A stretch of 64,000 nt of DNA from SZUA-430 sp964646885 (GTDB lineage: Bacteria; Pseudomonadota; Alphaproteobacteria; Micropepsales; Micropepsaceae): the NCBI GenBank assembly GCA_964646885.1, contig CAZYFM010000003.1:30014-94013 (forward strand), written 5' to 3'. Position numbers and translations under genes: made by a program. Each line of letters opens with the position of its first letter. Positions within the stretch are counted from its first letter, which is position 1. Below, piece after piece: positions 27,316-35,390 of this stretch. The notes beneath the pieces were generated by a model that made no database searches, was not told where the DNA came from, and worked only from the letters and a program-made list of their open reading frames with translations.

Positions 27316-28904
27316 GCGCCCCCCGACATGACGGACAGCACGGCTTCGGCCGCAAGTCTTCCATTGGTGCCCGTCACACCACCCATCGGGTGCGTGCCCG
27401 CGCCGCAAAGATAAAGGCCCGGCACCGGCGTCGGCTGCCGGACCGGATTGAGCGCGGGACGCAGTACCCCGAGCTGGTCCGGCGAAAGGTCTCCGCCATG
27501 CCAATGACACCCGGCCCCACCTCCAATTTCGGACAGGTCCTCAGGCGTGTAGACGTCCGCAGCCACCACGAGATCAGGCAGGTCGGGCGCAAACTGGCGC
27601 AGCTTCGCCCCGACGATCGCAACAAGTTCGGCGCGCGCCTGCTCCCACGACCCGCTGGCAAGTCGCTGCGGTACGTATGTGGCGTTGATCGACATGACAT
27701 GGCCACCGGGCCTGACGAGGCTTGCGTCATGGACGCTCGGAATGGTCACCTCAAGGGCGATGTCGGATGAAAAGAGGCCCTGCTCAAACGCGGCGAAGCT
27801 CCGCTCAAGTTCGGACAGCGAAGAACAGATGAGAAGCCGGTCCTTCAGGTGGCGCTTGTCTAGGCCCTTGAACGTCGGCAACCCGCTGAGCGCCAGATTG
27901 ACCTTGGCAACGGCTCCTTCGCATCGGTAGCCCGAGAGCTGTCGCTTGTAGCCCAGCGGAAGGTCCCGCTCGGCACCCATGCGCAACCAGGTCGTCTTCG
28001 GGTTCAGGCTTGAAATGACATGCGGGGCGTAGACGGACTCCCCCGACGCCAGCTGCACCCCCGCGATACGGCCACCTTCAAACAGGAACTGCACCGCCTT
28101 GGCGCCTGTCTTGATCCGCAGGCCCGCCAACTCCGCCGCCTTGGACAAGGCCGTCACCAGGGCGCCCGCACCGCCAAGCGGATGCACAATGCCGTTCGCA
28201 TTCTGTGGTTCGAGGGAGCGCTTCAATGCCGGCAGGAGAGCCGTTCCCCCCGCAGACGGAGGCATGGCATTGCCAAGCAGCGCATCAAGCGCAAGCGCTC
28301 CTTTCAGCAATGTCGTGTCGAAGATCTGGTCGAGCACGTTCGCGATCGGAAGGTCCATCTGGGCGGCAACGTCCGCCTCCAGCATTGATGAAGCGCGACC
28401 GCCCGAGCGTCCACCAAAAAGCCCCCCCCGTCCACCTTCGGTCCCTCCGTGAAACGATGGCACCTGATGTGTCCACGCTTGGAGGGACTGCGCGGCCTTC
28501 CGCATGCGGGTTTCGTAGGACGCCCAGGCCTTGGCATCCGCTTGGGAATGCACTTGCAGCGACTGCGCCGTGTGCCTCAGGTCCTCCCCGATGACGATGT
28601 GCCGTCCGTCGGCAGCCAGTGCGACCGCTCCTGTTTGCCGGGCCGTGAACTGCAGGCCGAGTTTCAGAAGCTTGAGGGACTTGAGCACGTCGGCATCAAG
28701 CGGTCCGACGAGATGGGCGACCGTCGAAACCCGATAGCCCGGCGCGATCTCCGTGGTACGGCACATGCCCCCGACACGGTCCTGCGCCTCCAGCAGAATG
28801 ACCCGGCGCTTGGCTTGCGCCAGGAGGATGCCGCAGACCAGTCCATTGACGCCGCCGCCGATCACGATGGCATCGAATTCCTGCCCTGGCGCCGCGCTAG
28901 GCAT
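27312..28904 (-). CDS. FAD-dependent oxidoreductase, phytoene desaturase/amine oxidase superfamily
   Basis: A 530-residue flavoprotein. The dinucleotide-binding motif is complete: DAIVIGGGVNGLVCGILLA at about residues 12-30, with the second glycine motif EAQDRVGGMCRT at about 39-50. The C-terminal FAD region (GLYLCGAGTHPMGGVTGTNG) is typical of PYROXD2/CrtI-like enzymes. No carotenoid biosynthesis gene is in the window, so the substrate is open; the polyamine neighbourhood hints at an amine. It overlaps the GcvT-like gene downstream by four bases and the upstream paralogue by eight. Confidence 0.88.
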   Translation of the reverse strand: MPSAAPGQEFDAIVIGGGVNGLVCGILLAQAKRRVILLEAQDRVGGMCRTTEIAPGYRVSTVAHLVGPLDADVLKSLKLLKLGLQFTARQTGAVALAADGRHIVIGEDLRHTAQSLQVHSQADAKAWASYETRMRKAAQSLQAWTHQVPSFHGGTEGGRGGLFGGRSGGRASSMLEADVAAQMDLPIANVLDQIFDTTLLKGALALDALLGNAMPPSAGGTALLPALKRSLEPQNANGIVHPLGGAGALVTALSKAAELAGLRIKTGAKAVQFLFEGGRIAGVQLASGESVYAPHVISSLNPKTTWLRMGAERDLPLGYKRQLSGYRCEGAVAKVNLALSGLPTFKGLDKRHLKDRLLICSSLSELERSFAAFEQGLFSSDIALEVTIPSVHDASLVRPGGHVMSINATYVPQRLASGSWEQARAELVAIVGAKLRQFAPDLPDLVVAADVYTPEDLSEIGGGAGCHWHGGDLSPDQLGVLRPALNPVRQPTPVPGLYLCGAGTHPMGGVTGTNGRLAAEAVLSVMSGGA

Positions 28905-30390
28905 CCGTCACCACCCTTCCGCGCGGAGAAGGCGACAGCGCGCGCGCAATGGCCTGTGCCGCACGTCCCGCTCCGCTCGACAGGCTCTCCCCGACGATCC
29001 ATAACCCTTTCCCGACCTTGGAAAGTTCTTCCTCCTGCAGCCGCGCAAGACCGCGAGAGGAGGCCAGCGGCGTCGCCTGCCCGGGCAAGGTCGTTCCGTC
29101 TTCCATGAAAGAGCGCGCCTCGGCAGGCTGCAGCAGCTCGGCGCCTTCAATAGAAAGTTCGAAACCGGGCGCCCATGCTTCGATGGTCTTGGTCACGGCA
29201 CTCACGAACCGCTCGCGCCGATTGCCGTTCCAGGGACCCTCATCCGTTTCCGCAGGCACGAACGGGACGTCGACGATCACCGTCCAGACGACATTGCCTT
29301 CCGTCGAGGGCTTCGCGCAAACCTGCAACTGGATGCAATAGTCCTGTATCAGCTTCCGGGACTGGAGCGCTCCATGCGCGCGGACCAGCCGTTCGATGCC
29401 GGGATTGAGGAAAATGGCAGCCCCTGAAGTAACAAGCGCCGCCGATACGCCCTTCACGGCAGGCGGCGTCCTCACGAGATATCGAACGCGCCCCTGGTTT
29501 GCAGCCCCCCCGCCTGACACATCGGAAGCGGGCAGCTTCCGCAGGAGGCCACGCGTTTCCTCTGCAGCCGACGCCAAGATCACGTGCGGCGCCTTTGCAA
29601 TCGAGCCATCAGCCAACGCAACGCCCACGACCGCGTCCCTTTCCATCAGCACTTCACGCACCACCGCACCGGTATGGACGTCAGCGGTGTTGTAGAGTTT
29701 CAGGGAAGCCAGCAGCGCGTCTGCCACGGCGCGCGTTCCACCCGCCACGTAACGGCAACCTCTTTCCCTTCCGAGCAGGGCCAGCAGGCTGTGCCGCAGC
29801 ATGAGCATTGCAGATCCGGGAAGAGACGGTGACACACTGCACCCAGCGAGGCAGAGCTGCGCCAGCAGCCCCCTCAGCAGCGGCGACAAAAACTCTTCTT
29901 CGAGGATGCGCGAAACCGACGCGCCCCTGAAGTATGCGAAATCGGCGCTGCTGGCGTCACGCGACGGCGCTGCAAGATGCCAGTTCACCAGCGAGGGCTG
30001 GGCAGCTCCTTGCGAGGCGACAGAGAAGCGTTGCAGCCGGCTGGCAAAGGCAGGAAAGGCATCCGCATCGCGCGCGGACACGGCGGCGATGCTGGCGGAA
30101 GTCGCATCAAGGTCCGGCCAGATGACGAGGGAACGCTCCTGCGAGACTCCAACGACCGGCGGTGGCGCTCCAAACCTCAATCCGTGGGATACGAGGTCGA
30201 GCGACATGGTCGCGTCGACATCAACGTGGCACGCATCCCTTTCATGCAGGTCCTCGAGGGAACTGCGCGCCTCGAGTATCGCGACGTGCTTACCCATGGC
30301 TGCAAGGCTGGCCGCGGCGAACAGGCCCTCGATGCTGGCGCCGATGACGATGGCGTCCAGTCGATCGGTCGCATTGGAGGCAACAACCAT
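28897..30390 (-). CDS. second FAD oxidoreductase paralogue with degenerate nucleotide motif
   Basis: A 497-residue relative of the downstream flavoprotein, with the same overall layout (LDAIVIGASIEGLFAAASLA at the start, WIVGESLSSGAGRAAQAIARAL at the end). The GxGxxG motif has become GASIEG, and the second motif that should read RVGG is SSLEDL, so FAD binding may be weak or lost. This suggests a non-catalytic partner or altered cofactor use. ATG 30390 is preferred. An upstream in-frame TTG at 30471 would add 27 residues. It lies about 130 bases after the speD terminator, so it probably has its own promoter. Confidence 0.78.
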   Translation of the reverse strand: MVVASNATDRLDAIVIGASIEGLFAAASLAAMGKHVAILEARSSLEDLHERDACHVDVDATMSLDLVSHGLRFGAPPPVVGVSQERSLVIWPDLDATSASIAAVSARDADAFPAFASRLQRFSVASQGAAQPSLVNWHLAAPSRDASSADFAYFRGASVSRILEEEFLSPLLRGLLAQLCLAGCSVSPSLPGSAMLMLRHSLLALLGRERGCRYVAGGTRAVADALLASLKLYNTADVHTGAVVREVLMERDAVVGVALADGSIAKAPHVILASAAEETRGLLRKLPASDVSGGGAANQGRVRYLVRTPPAVKGVSAALVTSGAAIFLNPGIERLVRAHGALQSRKLIQDYCIQLQVCAKPSTEGNVVWTVIVDVPFVPAETDEGPWNGNRRERFVSAVTKTIEAWAPGFELSIEGAELLQPAEARSFMEDGTTLPGQATPLASSRGLARLQEEELSKVGKGLWIVGESLSSGAGRAAQAIARALSPSPRGRVVTDA

Positions 30391-30514
30391 GGTCTTCGAC
30401 CTTGCGGGGACAAGAGGCCTGCCAGAGGGCCAGCGGGCCCCTGAGTAAAGCGCATTCTGCCCGATTGGCAACGGACTTCCGGATGCTTAACGGGCCTTGA
30501 GGATGCCGGGACAT

Positions 30515-30549
30515 GAAGAAAAGGCCGCCAGGGCGAACCTGACGGCCTT
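30515..30549 (-). terminator. intrinsic terminator after speD
   Basis: Read on the minus strand, stem AAGGCCGTCAGG/CCTGGCGGCCTT (one G-T pair) with loop TTCGC is followed by TTCTTC. It separates speD from the flavoprotein cluster. Confidence 0.85.
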
Positions 30550-30590
30550 CTTGCGGAATTTTAATCCGGTGCAGCTTGCGGGCCAGATCG

Positions 30591-31076
30591 TCAGACGATC
30601 CCGCGCTTGTGCTCACCCACGACGACGCGTGTCGGCTTGAAAGCCGCTTCGAGCACGGCAATCGCCTTTTGGGGTTCGGCCGCGCCGCACATGAACACGT
30701 CAAATGCTGCGAAGCCCTTCTCCGGCCAGGTGTGGACCGAGATGTGGCTTTCCGAAAGGACAGCCACGCCCGACACGCCGCCATTGGGCGAAAACTTGTG
30801 CAGATGGATGTGCAACAACGTTGCTCCGGCAGCCGTCACGCTGTCCTTCATGGCCTTCTCGATCCTGGATTCATCATCCAGGCCTTCGGCGCCCCAGAGG
30901 TCAATGTGGAGGTGGCTGCCCGCAAACGTCACGCCGTTGCGGGTGATAAAATAGTCTTTGCGATCTTCATCCGCTTCCCCAGAGGGATTAGGAACAGTAA
31001 CGGACTTCGGCCTGGCGCGGTTCTGCGGGAACTGCGTTACTTCGACAGCCGTTCTCTTGCGTGCAGGTAAAGCCAT
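30591..31076 (-). CDS. speD: S-adenosylmethionine decarboxylase proenzyme
   Basis: A 161-residue class 1B enzyme that makes decarboxylated AdoMet, the aminopropyl donor for spermidine. The self-cleavage and active-site block LSESHISVHTWPEKGFAAFD is present. S110 becomes the pyruvoyl group, and H115 and C130 (VFMCG) match the processing and catalytic His and Cys of the Bacillus/Thermotoga type. An extra basic, poorly conserved N-terminal segment of about 45 residues precedes the domain. It is divergent from speE, which uses its product. Confidence 0.95.
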   Translation of the reverse strand: MALPARKRTAVEVTQFPQNRARPKSVTVPNPSGEADEDRKDYFITRNGVTFAGSHLHIDLWGAEGLDDESRIEKAMKDSVTAAGATLLHIHLHKFSPNGGVSGVAVLSESHISVHTWPEKGFAAFDVFMCGAAEPQKAIAVLEAAFKPTRVVVGEHKRGIV

Positions 31077-31415
31077 TTCGGTTTGCCCATATCAACAAAA
31101 GAGCGTTGCTCTAAAAACTGACCAAGTAGTGCGGAACTCGCACTGCGTAGCCGCCTCTAGGTGATTCAGACCTGAACTGCGGGAGGGGGGGAATATAAGT
31201 ACGCGAGCCCCCTGTGCAAGTTTTTTTGGACCCGGCACCCCGTTTTTCTTGAAGTGGCACCGGCTGGCGAGGCAGCCCGGAAATATCGCATTGCGCAGCC
31301 GAGTCGGTAGACTTATACGAGCGCGCCGCGCGTCAGTCTGTCGAGCGCGAGAAATGGCGGCAATCGCTTCGCCCGCCTTGCACCACCAGCACAATCCACG
31401 CAGGAGATGACGCCA
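31077..31415. promoter_or_regulatory. speD-speE divergent control region
   Basis: 339 bases without a gene. It must hold promoters for both speD (left) and speE (right). An inverted repeat AGTGCG-GAACT-CGCACT lies at 31128-31144. In the speD leader a short hairpin AGAGC-AAC-GCTCT is followed by TTTT (about 31097-31112, minus strand), weakly terminator-like. A G-run/C-run pair surrounds AATATAAGT near 31185-31212, and a seven-T run lies at about 31222-31228. I recognise no known riboswitch. Confidence 0.5.
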
Positions 31416-32279
31416 ATGACAAACGCCTTTCTGGAGAAACTCCATCCAGGCTACTCCCAGACGATCGAGCTCGAAGGCGCGCCGATTGTCGAGGAAAAAA
31501 GCCGATTCCAGAACATCCGCATCTTCGACTCCAAGCGCAATGGCCGGGTACTGGTCCTCGACGACATCGTGCAGCTGACGACACGCGACGAGTGTGGTTA
31601 CTCCGAGATGCTGACCCACCTTCCGATCCTCGAGCACGGCAACGTGCGCGAGGTGATGATTGCCGGTGGCGGTGACATGGCGATCGCGGAAGAGGCCCTC
31701 AAGCACCGCGGAATTAAGACTGTTTTCAATGTCGAGATCGACGAGAGGGTGGTCGATTTGTCGCGGCGCCATCTGGCCGAGGTGAACGCCGCGGCATTCG
31801 CTGACCCGCGCCTGAAGGTTCAGATCGAGGATGCATTTGTTTTTCTCTCGGACAAGGCCAACCAGAAGCGCTTCGACCTGATCATCGCCGACAGGCCGGA
31901 TCCGGTGGGCCCCGCCGAAGTCCTCTTTGGCGACACCTTCTACGAACGGGTTCGCGATGCGCTCGCGCCCGGAGGCTTCGCCGTCTTCCAGAACGGCGTG
32001 CCGTTCTTCCAGCCCGAAGAACTCACGGACACGCTGCGCCAGATGCAGAAGACATTCCGGTACTGTGGCGTTTACCTTGCCGTGGTGCCGAGCTACATCG
32101 GCGGCTTCATGGCCCTGACCTGGGTTTCCAATGACGGGGTTCTCGGTGACCCCGCCAAGTGGTCCGGCCTCGAAACCTCTTTCCAGGCGTCACGGATCCG
32201 GACCGACTACTACACGCCGGCAGTCCACAAGGCCGCCTTCGCCCTGCCCGCCTGGATCGAGCGACTCGCCAGGGCTTGA
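31416..32279 (+). CDS. speE: spermidine synthase (polyamine aminopropyltransferase)
   Basis: A 287-residue enzyme that transfers the aminopropyl group from decarboxylated AdoMet to putrescine and releases methylthioadenosine. The N-terminal strand domain (EKLHPGYSQTIELEG) is followed by the Rossmann domain: GGGD in MIAGGGDMAIAEEAL, VEIDERVV, ADRPDPVGP with the two catalytic-region Asp residues, and QNGVPFFQPEE. The usual GGGDG..LRE is changed to GGGDMAIAEE. ATG 31416 is chosen because AGGAG lies nine bases upstream; the ATG at 31407 overlaps that ribosome site. A hairpin follows the stop. Confidence 0.92.
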   Translation: MTNAFLEKLHPGYSQTIELEGAPIVEEKSRFQNIRIFDSKRNGRVLVLDDIVQLTTRDECGYSEMLTHLPILEHGNVREVMIAGGGDMAIAEEALKHRGIKTVFNVEIDERVVDLSRRHLAEVNAAAFADPRLKVQIEDAFVFLSDKANQKRFDLIIADRPDPVGPAEVLFGDTFYERVRDALAPGGFAVFQNGVPFFQPEELTDTLRQMQKTFRYCGVYLAVVPSYIGGFMALTWVSNDGVLGDPAKWSGLETSFQASRIRTDYYTPAVHKAAFALPAWIERLARA

Positions 32280-32298
32280 GCCGAACCGAAGCAGACCG

Positions 32299-32334
32299 GA
32301 AAGCCACCTTGCCGCCCTGCGCGAGGTGGCTTTC
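32299..32334. terminator. hairpin after speE, probable terminator
   Basis: Perfect 11-base-pair stem GAAAGCCACCT/AGGTGGCTTTC with a 14-base loop starts 20 bases after the speE stop. There is no real T-run on either strand, so termination strength is uncertain. Confidence 0.6.
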
Positions 32335-32561
32335 GCCATTTAGGGGCGGAAGCGAGAGGTAGGTCATGGCGGCCGCCGATCCTCAATTGGCGGCAAACCA
32401 AGCCATCAGGGACCAGAGACACCCTCTGAGGGACCGAAATGCAACGCTTCTTTACCCATCCCCCAAAGGCGGGTTGCGGTAGGGTTTTCTTTGCCGGAAG
32501 ATGGCTTTCTGTTGCTTGGACCGATTAGCTGACGGGGAAGGCATTGTCCGCAAACACCGCC

Positions 32562-33464
32562 ATGAGCGACGAAAGCCCGGGGTTCATGGATCGCCTGCGG
32601 GCCTTCTACCTGAGGTCCGACGCCGCCAAGGGCTATGCCCTGCTCTCGCCCGTTCTCATCACGATGGTGGTTCTGCTGGCCGCCCCGCTGATCCTCCTTG
32701 TCATCTACTCATTCTGGACGCAGACCGGGCTGACGCTGGACCAGACACCGACCCTTGACCGTTATCGGGAAGTCGCGGCCAAGCAGAGCTACATCGACAT
32801 TTTCTGGCGCTCGGTCCAGACATCCGGTCTCGTGACGCTGGTGACGGTGGGGCTCGCCTACCCCATGGCCTATTACGTTGCCTTCGGCGTCAAGAAGTAC
32901 AAGTTTGTCTGGCTGATCCTTCTGACCATTCCCTTCTGGACCAGCTACCTGCTTCGCGTGTTCGCGTGGAAGGTCATCCTCGGCTACAATGGAGTGATCA
33001 ACTCCGGCCTGACCACCCTCGGCGTCATCGAGCAGCCGCTTGAATTCCTGCTGTACAACCAGACCGCAGTGATCCTGACGCTCGCGCATGCCTATGCCGC
33101 CTTTGCCATTCTCCCGATCTACGTGTCCCTCGAGAAGATCGACCGCACTCTGCTGGAAGCGGCCGCGGACCTCGGAGACGGCGCCTGGGCCCGCTTCTGG
33201 CGCGTGACGTTTCCGCTTTCCCTTCCTGGCGTCATCGGCGCCGCCGTCCTGATCTTCGTACCCACAACCGGTGACTACGTGACGCCGGCCATGGTCGGCG
33301 GACCCACCGGACAGATGATCGCCAACATCATCCAGGTGCAGTTCCTGAAGATAAACAACTGGCCACTCGGCTCGGCGCTGGCCCTGTCAGCCATGGCCGG
33401 CGTGGCGATCCTTGTCATCCTGTTCTCAATGGCCATGCGCCTCGCAGCGAGATCCATCCGATGA
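32562..33464 (+). CDS. potB: polyamine ABC transporter permease PotB
   Basis: Inner-membrane permease (300 residues) with about six helices, starting at residues 25-50 (ALLSPVLITMVVLLAAPLIL). The EAA loop EAAADLGDGAWARFWRVTFP, which contacts the ATPase, is near the C-terminal third. It forms the channel with PotC. It is the first gene of potB-potC-potA. ATG 32562 is taken as the start, but a TTG at 32544 has a GGGGAAGG stretch just upstream and may be the real one. It overlaps potC by ATGA. Confidence 0.92.
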   Translation: MSDESPGFMDRLRAFYLRSDAAKGYALLSPVLITMVVLLAAPLILLVIYSFWTQTGLTLDQTPTLDRYREVAAKQSYIDIFWRSVQTSGLVTLVTVGLAYPMAYYVAFGVKKYKFVWLILLTIPFWTSYLLRVFAWKVILGYNGVINSGLTTLGVIEQPLEFLLYNQTAVILTLAHAYAAFAILPIYVSLEKIDRTLLEAAADLGDGAWARFWRVTFPLSLPGVIGAAVLIFVPTTGDYVTPAMVGGPTGQMIANIIQVQFLKINNWPLGSALALSAMAGVAILVILFSMAMRLAARSIR

Positions 33465-34288
33465 GCCAACGCAAGCAAGCCGCCCGCATGGGCGACCCGG
33501 GCAAGCTGCTGGCAGCCTTTGCGTTTGCCTACCTGATCTTTCTTTACGGGCCCGTCCTCTTCCTGCCGGTCTTCTCCTTCAACGACTCCATCTTTGTCGC
33601 CTTCCCGCTGACAGGTTTCACCACCAAGTGGTACGAGCAGGCCTTCGCCGACGAGGACATGATCAATGCACTGATCGCCAGCCTCCAGGTCGGCGGCATC
33701 GTCGCCGTTGTCTCGACGATCCTCGGACTGTTTGGAGCAAAGGCCGTCACCCGCTACAGGATGCCGGGACAGTCCGCCGTTACGGGACTGATCATGCTGC
33801 CCCTGTTCATTCCGGAAATCATCCTCGGCATCTCGCTGCTTATCCTTCTCAATGCGCTGGGGATAGAACTGGGTCTGCCGTCCGTCATCGTCGGGCACGT
33901 GATGCTTTGCACGCCCTTCGCCATGGCTGTTCTCTCCTCGCGTCTCGATGGCTTTGACCGCAGCTTGGAAGAAGCCTCCATGGACCTTGGGGAAACACCT
34001 TGGATGACCTTCTGGCGCGTGACATTCCCCTTGGCTGCGCCCGGCATCATCTCAAGCATCCTTCTGACCTTCATCGTGTCCTTCGATGAGTTCCTGCTTT
34101 CCTTCTTCCTGACCAACCAGCAGCCGACTCTTCCTGTCTACATCTGGAGCCAGTTGCGCTTTCCGAACAAGCTTCCCAGTGTCCTTGCGATGGGCGCGAT
34201 CATTCTCCTGGCATCCTGCATCCTGGTCGTCATTGCCGAATGGGTACGCCAGCTTGGAACCAACGACCAAAAGTTAGGCGTAGCATGA
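33461..34288 (+). CDS. potC: polyamine ABC transporter permease PotC
   Basis: Second permease subunit (275 residues). A helix at about residues 18-38 is followed by the SFNDS segment typical of PotC, four or five more helices, and the EAA loop EASMDLGETPWMTFWRVTFP. It pairs with PotB to import spermidine or putrescine. The ATG overlaps the potB stop, and potA starts 12 bases downstream. Confidence 0.92.
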   Translation: MSQRKQAARMGDPGKLLAAFAFAYLIFLYGPVLFLPVFSFNDSIFVAFPLTGFTTKWYEQAFADEDMINALIASLQVGGIVAVVSTILGLFGAKAVTRYRMPGQSAVTGLIMLPLFIPEIILGISLLILLNALGIELGLPSVIVGHVMLCTPFAMAVLSSRLDGFDRSLEEASMDLGETPWMTFWRVTFPLAAPGIISSILLTFIVSFDEFLLSFFLTNQQPTLPVYIWSQLRFPNKLPSVLAMGAIILLASCILVVIAEWVRQLGTNDQKLGVA

Positions 34289-34300
34289 GAGACCTTCGTC

Positions 34301-35386
34301 ATGGCTGACCACATTATCCGCATCGAAGACGTGACGAAGCAGTTTGCCGGCGGCACGAAAGCCGTGGACTGCGCGAACTTCAGCATCGAGCGGGGTGAGT
34401 TTTTCTCGCTTCTCGGTCCATCCGGCTGCGGCAAGACCACCCTGCTGCGCATGATTGCCGGGTTCGAGTTTCCGACCGAGGGCGAGATCTTCATCGACGA
34501 CCAGCCGTCGTCGCTCATTCCGTCCTATCGTCGCCCGACCAACATGGTCTTTCAGTCCTATGCAATCTTTCCGCACCTGAACGTCTACGACAACATTGCC
34601 TATGGCCTGCGCAAGGCACGGATTTCCGGCAGCGAGAAGCGTCGGCGCGTGAATGAGGCGCTGGCAATGATCAAGCTGGAAGGCTTCGGCTCCCGGCGGG
34701 GCGACCAGCTCTCCGGCGGACAGCGCCAGCGCGTGGCGCTAGCCCGTGCACTCGTGAAACGCCCGAAAGTACTCTTGCTGGACGAACCTCTTGGCGCGCT
34801 CGACAAGAAGCTGCGCGAGGAAATGCAGATCGAATTGCGTCAGCTCCAGAAGAGCGTCGGCATCACCTTCGTGTTCGTGACGCACGACCAGGAAGAAGCT
34901 CTCTCCATGTCTGATCGCATCGCCGTCATGGGCAAGGGCAAGGTTCTGCAGATCGCACCACCCCGGGAGCTCTACGAGCAGCCATTGAACGTGGAAGTCG
35001 CCACGTTCATTGGCTCGATCAACCTCGCCGACGCGACCGTGAAGGCCGTGTCAGGCAGCGATCTCACGCTTGATGCAGGCCCGCTCGGTCAAGTGAAGGC
35101 TTCTGCAATTCCCGACGTCAAGGCCGGAGACAAGGTCGTCGTTGCAGTCCGCCCCGAGAACCTGCACCTGACAGCAAGCAAGCCTTCTGAGGGAATGTTT
35201 GTCGAAGGCTCGATCAAGGCCAGCGCCTATCTTGGCGATCGCAGTCATTACCATGTCCACATCAAGGGCCGGGCCGCACCTCTCTATGTCGCAGCCCAGA
35301 ATGCCGATCATGCCGAAACCATCGACATTTCGAAGCCAGTCTACGTGGCGTGGAACCAGTCGTCGTTGATCGTGCTCAGGAACTGA
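34301..35386 (+). CDS. potA: polyamine ABC transporter ATPase PotA
   Basis: Cytosolic ATPase (361 residues) that powers the PotBC importer. Walker A GPSGCGKTTLL is at about residues 40-50, then the signature LSGGQRQRVALARAL, Walker B VLLLDEPLGALD and the switch histidine in VFVTHDQEEAL. A C-terminal TOBE-type domain (from about residue 245) is where PotA proteins are regulated. It ends four bases before the convergent ldcA stop. The binding protein for this importer is probably the PotD-like gene at 23108-24226. Confidence 0.95.
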   Translation: MADHIIRIEDVTKQFAGGTKAVDCANFSIERGEFFSLLGPSGCGKTTLLRMIAGFEFPTEGEIFIDDQPSSLIPSYRRPTNMVFQSYAIFPHLNVYDNIAYGLRKARISGSEKRRRVNEALAMIKLEGFGSRRGDQLSGGQRQRVALARALVKRPKVLLLDEPLGALDKKLREEMQIELRQLQKSVGITFVFVTHDQEEALSMSDRIAVMGKGKVLQIAPPRELYEQPLNVEVATFIGSINLADATVKAVSGSDLTLDAGPLGQVKASAIPDVKAGDKVVVAVRPENLHLTASKPSEGMFVEGSIKASAYLGDRSHYHVHIKGRAAPLYVAAQNADHAETIDISKPVYVAWNQSSLIVLRN

Positions 35387-35390
35387 ACGC

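Noticed and set aside
27313..27510. Longer N-terminus for the GcvT-like protein (65 extra codons)
   Set aside because: It would lie wholly inside the upstream flavoprotein gene. The ATGA overlap start at 27315 is typical here and fits the family start.
31077..31415. SAM riboswitch upstream of speE or speD
   Set aside because: I could not identify the conserved core of any SAM riboswitch class. Only generic hairpins are visible.
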